A DNA stretch of 64,000 nt from Cohnella kolymensis (lineage in GTDB: Bacteria; Bacillota; Bacilli; Paenibacillales; Paenibacillaceae), in assembly GCF_000829465.1 (NCBI RefSeq), contig NZ_JXAL01000003.1:62001-126000 (forward strand), written 5' to 3'. A model generated the notes under the pieces. The model searched no databases. It was not told the origin of the DNA and saw nothing but the letters and a program-made list of their open reading frames with translations. The position numbers were made by a program, and so were the translations under genes. Below, piece after piece: positions 57,196 to 64,000 of this stretch (the first letter of the stretch is position 1; each line of letters begins with the position of its first letter).

Positions 57196-58036
57196 AGGTA
57201 CTATAAAAGCATTACAGCCGATTATTCATAGTGCGAACACAAGCGATCCCGGTTTGCTGCCCAGGGATAATGTTCGAGCTCACCGCAAAATGAAGGTGAA
57301 CTATGAAGGCATCCCGGTAACGGTACCCGTAATCAGCGGCAACAGCATACGCGGAATCTTGCGCCGTTTAGGGGCTGAATGGCTCATACGGCAACTCGGC
57401 CTCGCTCCGGATCATCTATCTCCGAAACTGTATTATTTATTGTTTGCCGGAGGCGCACTCGAGAAAGGGGATAAAAAAGGCAGACCGAAAGCGGGGGTGA
57501 ATGAATCTTCAGCAATCAGGCCAACGGCACTACAAGAGCTGCGGAAGAACCTGCCGTTGCTTTCTCTGCTGGGCTGCGCCTATCAAGTGAATATGATGGA
57601 ATCCAAATTGAAAGTGGATTTTGCAGTGCCTTATGTGGATGAGGTCGCATCGTTGTATGGAAAACCCGCACCGGGTAAAACCGCTAACCAGATTACGGAA
57701 TGGATTCACTATTCACGCATGGATCAGCATGATACGGAAGGCACTTCAAACCGGATGATCTTTCAATACGAGTACATCGTGCCGGGGACGGAGTTTATAC
57801 ACGGCTTTACACTCATCGGGACCAGCGAGCTTGAAAATTCGCTCTTCTCTCATCTCTTGGAACTGTTTAGCGGATACGGCTTTCTCGGAGGGAGGTCGGC
57901 CCAGGGCCACGGCAAAGTGTGCATGAATTATGCCAGTGACCACAGCACAGTGCCGGCAATGTATGTAACCCACGTTCAGGAGCACAAGACAGATATTATC
58001 GAGTTTATGCGAACGTTGTGGGGTGATCGATTGTGA
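57173..58036 (+). CDS. csf2: Csf2-like Cas7 backbone protein of a type IV CRISPR system
   Basis: 287 residues from ATG 57173, seven bases after AGGGAGGGGG (ATG 57182 is possible). The Cas7/RAMP features are clear: an N-terminal beta strand IRIEGTIKALQPIIHS, then VPVISGNSIRGILRRLGAEW (about 57-76), the GN-x-x-RG motif of Csf2/Cas7. YYLLFAGGALEKGDKKGRP follows (about 98-116), then LPLLSLLGCAYQVNMMESKLKV and a glycine-rich C-terminal strand GYGFLGGRSAQGHGKV. Csf2 forms the helical filament that holds the guide RNA. Overlap of four bases (GTGA) with cas6. Confidence 0.82.
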   Translation: MPAMIRIEGTIKALQPIIHSANTSDPGLLPRDNVRAHRKMKVNYEGIPVTVPVISGNSIRGILRRLGAEWLIRQLGLAPDHLSPKLYYLLFAGGALEKGDKKGRPKAGVNESSAIRPTALQELRKNLPLLSLLGCAYQVNMMESKLKVDFAVPYVDEVASLYGKPAPGKTANQITEWIHYSRMDQHDTEGTSNRMIFQYEYIVPGTEFIHGFTLIGTSELENSLFSHLLELFSGYGFLGGRSAQGHGKVCMNYASDHSTVPAMYVTHVQEHKTDIIEFMRTLWGDRL

Positions 58037-58788
58037 TTGCTTCTATCGTACTTCGTTTTGCCGCTGAACAACTCTCAGCATCCCATTCGATCTTCCCCGT
58101 TCAAATTCACCGCTTTATTTATGAAAAAATGAATCACAGCAAACTTGCGCGATATTACCACGATTCACCGTCCAGCCCTTTCGCTGTGAAACGAATCACT
58201 TTTGTTGCAGCCACGGTCATGGAACTGCAAATCATTTTCTTTCACTTTGAGCTGTTTCAAGCGTTCTGCGCAACTTGCCGAACAGGAGAGACTGTCATTG
58301 GCGGCGAGGTGAAGCTGCATCTTACAGCAATAGCCGTACATCCTGAAGACCACCCGGACGCCGGACTTGTATCTTATGAAAGTTTAAATCATATGCCTTT
58401 GAAACGCGGCATTCGGCTTTATTTTCGGCATGCGGCTTTTCACAATGGAGGACACACGATCGTTCTGCCCATTCCGCATTATATCGTGAAGAGCTTGCTT
58501 CGTAAGTGGATGCAAGCGGGCGGACAACGACTCGTGGAGAAAGAAGTTTGCGATCAACAGTTGGCATCGGGGTTACGGATCACCTCTCATCAGATCTATA
58601 CACAGCCATATTCACTTCAACCCTCTGTAAAAATAACCACTTTTTCAGGAAACGTACATGTTTTGAACACCCATGAGGATGTCTCGTTACAGAGAGCTCT
58701 TCAGAAGCTTATTTATTTCGCGCATTATTCCGGTGTCGGATGGAAATGTGCTTATGGCATGGGAGGTGTCGACGTTCATCCTCTCTGA
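58033..58788 (+). CDS. cas6: Cas6-family CRISPR RNA endoribonuclease (Csf5-type role)
   Basis: 251 residues from GTG 58033. A double RRM/RAMP layout: N-terminal IASIVLRFAAEQ strand with candidate catalytic His 26 in PVQIHRFIYEKM and His 43 in YYHDSPSSPFAV, and the C-terminal glycine-rich loop FAHYSGVGWKCAYGMGGVDV (about 229-248), the signature of Cas6. It would cut precursor crRNA within each repeat to yield guides. Type IV systems use Cas6 or Csf5 in this position. Its end overlaps the start region of csf3. Confidence 0.82.
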   Translation: MIASIVLRFAAEQLSASHSIFPVQIHRFIYEKMNHSKLARYYHDSPSSPFAVKRITFVAATVMELQIIFFHFELFQAFCATCRTGETVIGGEVKLHLTAIAVHPEDHPDAGLVSYESLNHMPLKRGIRLYFRHAAFHNGGHTIVLPIPHYIVKSLLRKWMQAGGQRLVEKEVCDQQLASGLRITSHQIYTQPYSLQPSVKITTFSGNVHVLNTHEDVSLQRALQKLIYFAHYSGVGWKCAYGMGGVDVHPL

Positions 58789-58789
58789 G

Positions 58790-59557
58790 ATGGATCCTCG
58801 CCAATTGGAGAATCTTCAAATCACTTTTCACGTCATGTCGGAAATGATCGTGCCCGAGTATCCGATCCCTCTGGAGACGCTATTGATCTACAGCAACTAT
58901 TCAGCAGATGCACAAGCTGAGCGTACCGAGACACCGGCGGATCTTCCTGTAGCGCGGCACCCGAGTGCGCCTGAGCTGTACATGGCCAGTATCGGATTTA
59001 TTCATTCCGCCGGCAGGCATATGCAATTTTTTACGAAAAATATCGCGGCCAAAAAGCAACTGTGGAAGGCGCCCTCTGCACGCGTCGATCTAACGGGCGG
59101 TTTCTTTAAAGCGTATCATACGAGGTTATTCACACTCATTCCACCGGTGACAGTCACCTTCTATGCCTATGGAAAGAGGGATGCGATTGACGAACTGGTT
59201 CACCGTATCCCTGCGCTTGGCTCCAAGCGCGGTCATGGTTTCGGCAAAGTGAGCAGCGTTCACATCACACAAATCGACGACAACTTATCTTGGATTCATC
59301 AAGATCGGCCCATGCGTGCGATTCCGGTCCGTCTGTATCCTGATCGAATCAAAGATTGGTACTATACCGTTTGGAATCTGATCCCGCCGAGTTATTCAGC
59401 GCAAGGGAGAGAACTGTGTTATGTTCCGCGACAGGATGAATGGCTTTCGGTTGTTAATAATAGAGGGCCTTCGGTCTGGGAGACAGACACTCTGCCAGTT
59501 GCAAAACCGTTAAAGTCCAAACGCGGTAAAAGCAGACATCTATGGCAGGAGGAATAG
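58790..59557 (+). CDS. csf3: Csf3-like Cas5 protein of a type IV CRISPR system
   Basis: About 255 residues if ATG 58790 is used (MDPRQLENLQITFHV), right after the cas6 stop. ATG 58754 and GTG 58766 would overlap cas6, and the frame is open to 58673. RAMP features: LQITFHVMSEMIVPEYPIPLETLLIYSNY at the start and PALGSKRGHGFGKVSSVHI (about 141-159), the glycine-rich loop with preceding Arg/His. Csf3 caps the 5' handle of the crRNA. The last 45 residues are basic and low in hydrophobics (KSKRGKSRHLWQEE). Six bases separate it from the helicase gene, whose ribosome site AGGAGG lies in its last codons. Confidence 0.78.
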   Translation: MDPRQLENLQITFHVMSEMIVPEYPIPLETLLIYSNYSADAQAERTETPADLPVARHPSAPELYMASIGFIHSAGRHMQFFTKNIAAKKQLWKAPSARVDLTGGFFKAYHTRLFTLIPPVTVTFYAYGKRDAIDELVHRIPALGSKRGHGFGKVSSVHITQIDDNLSWIHQDRPMRAIPVRLYPDRIKDWYYTVWNLIPPSYSAQGRELCYVPRQDEWLSVVNNRGPSVWETDTLPVAKPLKSKRGKSRHLWQEE

Positions 59558-59563
59558 CGACAC

Positions 59564-61696
59564 GTGTATACGGTATCGGGGTTAATCATAAGCAAAGTTG
59601 TAAAGGAAGACTGTACGGAAGGTGTATTGCAGTGCGAGAAAGGCAGGGATCTTCGGTTTCAGGCATTCACCATGCCGCTGATCTCGGCGGGACAACAAAT
59701 GACCATCGGTGGAGAATGGGCCGATTCGCAGCTTTTGATCACCCGTCGTTATATCTTGCATGCCAAGCTAATTGATGTATTACCCCAGTCACTGATGAAA
59801 CAGCATACCTGCGTAGTTCGCAGAATAGGCGAGCTAGAGATTGAAGCAGCATCGCGGCATCCTGAACTGCTGGATGAGCTTCTCGGAGCCCATTCAGCTT
59901 TATCGGCCAACATCAAACGCTGGATCATTAACCGGTATTCCGTACCCAATCTTATGAATTACTTGAAAGAGTTCGGATTGACAGAAAAACAATATCGGGA
60001 TCTTTGTCAGGATTTAGGTCCTTCAGTTATCGATCTATTGGAGAAAAATCCATACCTGTTGACACACAGCGGTTCCATTCCTTTCTCAGCTGCGGATAGA
60101 CTTGCGTCCCGTCAGGGGCTTTCAGCCAAATCCGAACTTCGGGTAAAGGGTGCAATCCGGTATGTGCACCGGCAATATTTAAACGGCGGCAGCAGCTATA
60201 TCACGTCCAGGGAATTTGAATATAGAGTCCGGACCACGCTTGGCCCGGCGTTCACGGAGGAACAAGCCCTATTTGAAATCGATCAGTTTGTCCGTGATAA
60301 GTCTAACGCCATGATCAGAAGCGAGGGTGGTCTATTGTTCGACCGGCATCTGTTTTTTGCCGAGTTGCAGATTGCGCAGCGGTTAAGAGATTTAACCGCT
60401 TGGCAGATGCGCCAGCCTGAATCTTTGGATGCCGTGTTGCTCCGTTTGGTTTCCGACGGATTCATCCCGGTTTTGGATGAGGACCAGCAAGCCGCTATCG
60501 AAGCTTTTTTTGCGCATCCGGTACTATTCGTGCAGGGAGAGGCAGGAACCGGCAAAACCAGTTGGATCAAGTATCTGCTGGCGGTTCTCCAACAGATGTA
60601 TCCTGAAGCTTCGGTGAAGTTAGCTGCGCTCACCGGTAAAGCGGCCCGGCGTTTAGAAACGGTGACCGGCGCGCCTGCCCAAACGATTCATAAACTGTTG
60701 GGCAGAGGTGTGGAGACGAATAGTCGTATCCTCTATCACCATAAAAAAAAGCCCCTACCGACAGATGTTCTGATTGTAGATGAGGCAAGTATGATCAATG
60801 AATATTTATGGCGAGATATTCTCTGGGCGATAGATCGCGGTACGAAGCTCGTGTTTGTCGGAGATCCCAATCAACTGGAGCCCATCGGACCTGGACGTCC
60901 CTTCCTGGATTTGATCGAATACGGTTTTCCAGCGGCCACCTTAAAAAGGCATTATCGAAACGACAGCAGTATTTTACAAATGGGCAAGGCGATTCTCGAT
61001 GGGAACGGCGGCTTTGTTCCGGCAGCGTCGGGAGAAGAAATCGAATTCATTCCGCTGGAGAACATATCGGAGGTGAGAGAGGAGGTCACAAACCAGTACG
61101 CGAAATATGGGGGAACTTATCCTGTGGTCACGATGTACAGGGAACAATTCAGCTTGGGAGTCGATCGTTTAAACCCCTACATGAAACAGCGTTTGAATCC
61201 TGGCGAACCGGGGGCAGAGGCGCGCATAAGCTTGCACGATCCTGTGATCCAGACCCGGAATACAGAAATCGTGAGTAATGGGGATTTGGGAGTTATAACG
61301 GATATTGATGCTGATAAAGGTATTGTTATTTTATTCGATACGGGTGTCGAGGTAACTTACAGCACTTATGAACTGCCGGAATTTGTGGAATTGGCCTATG
61401 CCTTAACCACAGCCAAGACACAAGGAAGCGAATATGAAGGGGTTATCATACCGTTGGTCGATATCAAAACCGAGCTGGTCCATCGTCATTCCATGTGGTA
61501 CCGAAATTCGTTGTACACCGCAATCACCAGGGCCAAGAACAAATTGATTCTGATCGGCAGTTATCAGGAGCTTTCAGACGGCATCAAGCGTACCGGTGTG
61601 AGGCGAAATACCAGGTTAAAGAACAGGCTGGAAGCTTATCTCGGATGGAAGGAGCAGACGGATACAGATAAACCTATAAGGGATGACAATCAATGA
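59564..61696 (+). CDS. RecD2-like superfamily 1B helicase associated with the type IV CRISPR operon
   Basis: 710 residues from GTG 59564 with AGGAGG eleven bases before. An N-terminal OB-like beta segment (1-70) precedes a helical HhH-type region (about 105-170: ANIKRWIINRYSVPNLMNYL, YLLTHSGSIPFSAADRL). The SF1 motor follows: DEDQQAAIEAFFAHPVLFVQ, Walker A GEAGTGKTSW (about 324), KLAALTGKAARRLETVTG, Walker B VLIVDEASMI (about 404), FVGDPNQLEPIGPG, LKRHYRN, and the 2B region LAYALTTAKTQGSEYEGVIIPL and SLYTAITRAKNKLILIGS. The layout equals RecD2/TraA-type helicases that move 5' to 3'. Known type IV-A systems use DinG (Csf4) at this place; a RecD helicase is the mark of the IV-D variant. The frame is intact. 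Confidence 0.85.
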   Translation: MYTVSGLIISKVVKEDCTEGVLQCEKGRDLRFQAFTMPLISAGQQMTIGGEWADSQLLITRRYILHAKLIDVLPQSLMKQHTCVVRRIGELEIEAASRHPELLDELLGAHSALSANIKRWIINRYSVPNLMNYLKEFGLTEKQYRDLCQDLGPSVIDLLEKNPYLLTHSGSIPFSAADRLASRQGLSAKSELRVKGAIRYVHRQYLNGGSSYITSREFEYRVRTTLGPAFTEEQALFEIDQFVRDKSNAMIRSEGGLLFDRHLFFAELQIAQRLRDLTAWQMRQPESLDAVLLRLVSDGFIPVLDEDQQAAIEAFFAHPVLFVQGEAGTGKTSWIKYLLAVLQQMYPEASVKLAALTGKAARRLETVTGAPAQTIHKLLGRGVETNSRILYHHKKKPLPTDVLIVDEASMINEYLWRDILWAIDRGTKLVFVGDPNQLEPIGPGRPFLDLIEYGFPAATLKRHYRNDSSILQMGKAILDGNGGFVPAASGEEIEFIPLENISEVREEVTNQYAKYGGTYPVVTMYREQFSLGVDRLNPYMKQRLNPGEPGAEARISLHDPVIQTRNTEIVSNGDLGVITDIDADKGIVILFDTGVEVTYSTYELPEFVELAYALTTAKTQGSEYEGVIIPLVDIKTELVHRHSMWYRNSLYTAITRAKNKLILIGSYQELSDGIKRTGVRRNTRLKNRLEAYLGWKEQTDTDKPIRDDNQ

Positions 61697-61733
61697 AAGC
61701 TGGATTAAGTTCTTGTTCCGGCATTAAAGTGAT

Positions 61734-61747
61734 GGGTTACACAACCC
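61734..61747 (+). repeat. short hairpin in the gap after the helicase gene (single CRISPR-repeat-like candidate)
   Basis: GGGTT-ACAC-AACCC, a 5-base perfect stem with a 4-base loop, in the 135-base gap 61697-61831. A Cas6 substrate would look like this, but there is only one copy, so an array is not supported. A second imperfect hairpin (GGGCAG / CTGCTCCC near 61797-61825) may be a weak terminator for one or both flanking genes. Confidence 0.25.
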
Positions 61748-61831
61748 TGTAAGGGAGAAAATACCGCTGCAATGTAAGCTTGAATACGTATAGAAAGGGG
61801 GCAGTGGATTTACGCGCTGCTCCCTTGTGCG

Positions 61832-63087
61832 TTAAATCAGGATCACGTTCTTCTTTTCTTCAACATTAGCGGTCGCATTGCGTGTATCGACAACCAAATG
61901 GGAATGAGTCACTAGCTTATCGTACTTAGCGTTGAATGGTCGGTTAAAATTAAGACGCAGTCATGCGCTTTGAGCTGCCTTTTCGTTAATTCGATACGCT
62001 TTATAACCCTGTCACCGATCTCCACCTGCGGAACATACGGATCGTGGTAATTTACATTCACACCAAGATTGAGAAGCTTCTCAATGATTTTAAGGCAGCT
62101 GGATTCACGCATGTCGTTAATATCCTTTTTATAGCTTACTCCGACGGCAAGAATCTTGCATTCCTTAAGCTGCTTATACGTAGGCAGATGCCTCAACACC
62201 TTGTTGACCACGTACTCGATCATCCGCTCGTTTATGCTGCGTGCGAGCTCAACGAACTTCAGACTGCCGCCGAATTCTGCGGCTTTCCAGGACAAATCAA
62301 GCGAGTCGACCGGGACAGATTGTTCGCAGATTAGAGGACCGGGTGCAAATTCCGGCTTTCTGCCTGTAATGGAAAGCACTTCCCAAAGATTGAGTTTCAT
62401 TTTGTCACTCATCATAAGCAGCTCATTCATGAAAGAGATGTTAATCATTCGATAGGCATTTTCAAGAGTGATGGTCATTTCAGCTGCTTTGGGAGAGGAA
62501 ACGACGACAACCCGATCAAATACAGCTTCATACAACTGCTTTGCGGATTCCGAGCAACCGGGAGTGACACCGCCGATTACTTTCGGTATCCGGCTTAGAC
62601 CGATGTGGTGATCACCGGCTTCGTATCGGGAAGGAGAATATACAAGGTTAATGTCTTTGCCAACTTTGAGACCGGTGGATTCAATTAATGGAAGAAGCAC
62701 TTCCTCCATCGTGCCGGGAAAGGTGAAACTTTCCACAGAAACCAGCTGACCGGGCTTCAAAAAGGGCAAACATTGCTTCACAGCAGCGTAAACGCATCGT
62801 ATGTTCGGATTCCCGTTTCCGTCCCGCGGAGCGGGAACGCAAATGATAACGGCATCTGATTGTGCGATCATATCGTAAGAACTATCTACCGAAAAACGTC
62901 TGCCCGCGAACATGTCGCGAATGTCTTTCGCGGAAAACTCCGATAAGCAGCTTCGACGGGACTCGAGCATTGCTATTGTGTTCGCATCCGAATCTATGCC
63001 AAACACTTTATGACCTTTCCTTAAAAACAATCGGCACAGCGGCAACCCTGCGTAACCCAGACCGATCACGCCAATTTTTTTTAACAT
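61832..63087 (-). CDS. nucleotide-sugar dehydrogenase family protein lacking the catalytic cysteine; one frameshift as sequenced
   Basis: About 418 residues. N-terminal NAD Rossmann fold KKIGVIGLGYAGLPLCRLF, middle domain with TLENAYRMINISFMNELL, C-terminal UDP-binding domain ILAVGVSYKKDINDMRESSCLKI. The frame breaks at 61932-61933 (one T short on the plus strand) and resumes NAKYDKLVTHSHLVVDTRNA to a stop at 61832. The family (UDP-glucose 6-dehydrogenase, WbpA/WecC) has GPGxGGHCIPxD with the essential Cys. Here the same position reads GPLICEQSVPVD, so the aligned residue is Ser and the GGHC loop is gone although flanking residues (VPVDSLDLSWKA) are kept. It may be inactive or act differently. 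It precedes the GT2 gene of a surface-glycan set. Confidence 0.82.
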
Positions 63088-63101
63088 TCATGTCATATGC
63101 C

Positions 63102-64000
63102 TCATTTCTTGAAGTTGTATATGAATGCCGTGGCGGCACGGTTCAAAGCTGCTTCCATAATGCGGCCAAGTCTTTTATATTCCTTCCTGGTCTTCCATTC
63201 CGCCAATAGCCGCAGTATAGACTTAAAAAGGTTGGGATCTTTCAGCGGGTGACAAAGGCAAATCAGGGATATTTCCGCATCCTTGGAGGTGTGAATGTCA
63301 TAAAAAATCCGCAGATTATCCAACTGCGGGTCGTCTTTGCGAAAAAGGGATGGATGTTCTTGGTGGAATCCTATAATTCCTCTAACGCTTTTAAATGGTA
63401 ATCCTTGTTTATGAAACCGGTAACCGAGTTCCCAGTCTTCGAAGCCGTAAGTGATGAAACGTTCCTCGAATCCGCCGGCATCCATGAAATGCTTTCGCTT
63501 CACGGATACGCATCGTGTGATGAACATAATCCAAGGTGCGAAATCGGTAGATCGGATGGCCCGTTCATAGCTCTTGCCCATACGAGCGGGTACGGCTGCT
63601 GAACGAATGCGGCGAAAATCACGGCGAAGATCGTCCGGAGTAAGCACGTCAGCGATTCGGTCGCTGTTTAACCAGTTATTTTTCCATAAGCCATGCGGCT
63701 GGAGAATCCGGCGCATTTTCTTTTTTTTTATGGTCGGAAAATTGCGGATAGTATTGCGTGTAAACCGCATGGGTACTCTCCGGAAATCCCGAGATCACGT
63801 GCTCCGGGTATCGGTGATGGTACGAGTACAACGTCTGCAAACACTCAGGCACCAGCAGAAAGTCCGCATCTATAAAAACAAGATACTTTCCCTTTGCGGC
63901 GTTTGCCCCGACATTGCGGGTATAAGCTCTGCCATGCCTTCCCTCATTTACTATGAATGTCAGCATATATGGCGGTTTATAACCGTCTATGGCCTCAGCG
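63102..64000 (-). CDS. GT2-family glycosyltransferase with galactosyltransferase-type C-terminus; partial and frameshifted as sequenced
   Basis: The gene enters from the right edge. LTFIVNEGRHGRAYTRNVGANAAKGKYLVFIDADFLLVPE is the GT-A core with DAD as metal-binding motif. The frame breaks in a run of nine A on the coding strand (plus 63721-63729, one base extra). It resumes KKKMRRILQPHGLWKNNWLN and then MDAGGFEERFITYGFEDWELGYRFHKQGL, the glycosyltransferase family 7 C-terminal motif with the ED-W-E acid pair. It is cytoplasmic, without a membrane helix. It likely builds spore-surface or exopolysaccharide glycans; ending 15 bases before the dehydrogenase start, it is probably the first gene of a shared operon. 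Confidence 0.85.

Noticed and set aside
44000-64000. CRISPR array near the type IV operon
   Set aside because: No regularly spaced repeats of 23-40 bases were found by reading both flanks; the single hairpin at 61734 does not count as an array.

Overview
The window looks like the chromosome of an endospore-forming Gram-positive bacterium of the Paenibacillaceae (Paenibacillus/Cohnella-like). Spore and cell-wall genes point that way: a CotA-type laccase, a YjcZ-family peptide, an SLH-domain surface protein, an L,D-transpeptidase, and YhaO/YhaN. So do the Bacillus-type Tpx, YugP, Xpt, RelQ-like and YkvI proteins, strong AGGAGG ribosome sites and many TTG/GTG starts. No ribosomal RNA is present, so genus and species cannot be fixed from the sequence.

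Layout. 1-14.6 kb: end of a DEAD-box helicase gene, a DUF624 membrane protein, a 6S RNA gene, thiol peroxidase, a LysR regulator, a YugP protease, a MerR regulator, an amtB/nucleotidyltransferase/exonuclease operon, a JAMM peptidase, an MFS exporter, a ResA-like thioredoxin, citramalate synthase, DNA polymerase IV and a ferredoxin. 14.6-34.4 kb: L,D-transpeptidase, PyrD, a RelQ-like alarmone synthetase, a thioredoxin/PCYCGC lipoprotein pair, a pseudouridine synthase, a GGDEF protein, a GT4 glycosyltransferase, yhaO-yhaN, a YkvI-like permease, a GH15 glucosidase, xpt, small genes and tRNA-Leu(CAG). 34.7-44 kb: one intact 2774-residue cyclic beta-1,2-glucan synthase followed by galU, which supplies UDP-glucose. 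44-56 kb is more accessory: a truncated SLH protein, a STAND/NB-ARC ATPase, small spore-type genes, CotA laccase, a repeat-containing unknown protein, a decayed locus, a trypsin-like protease and a two-component pair. 56.5-61.7 kb: a compact five-gene operon encoding a type IV CRISPR-type effector (Csf1-like zinc protein, Csf2/Cas7, Cas6, Csf3/Cas5) plus a RecD-family helicase in place of DinG. 61.8-64 kb: an odd nucleotide-sugar dehydrogenase and a GT2 glycosyltransferase that runs off the end.

The type IV operon is the most interesting feature. All five reading frames are open and overlap or abut. No cas1/cas2 and no CRISPR array lie in the window. The nearest repeat-like element is a single small hairpin just after the helicase gene.

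About twenty genes or small ORFs elsewhere are broken by single-base indels, mostly in homopolymer runs, and each resumes perfectly in another frame. This looks like a draft-sequence artefact rather than gene decay. I therefore annotate these as single genes and give the break points.
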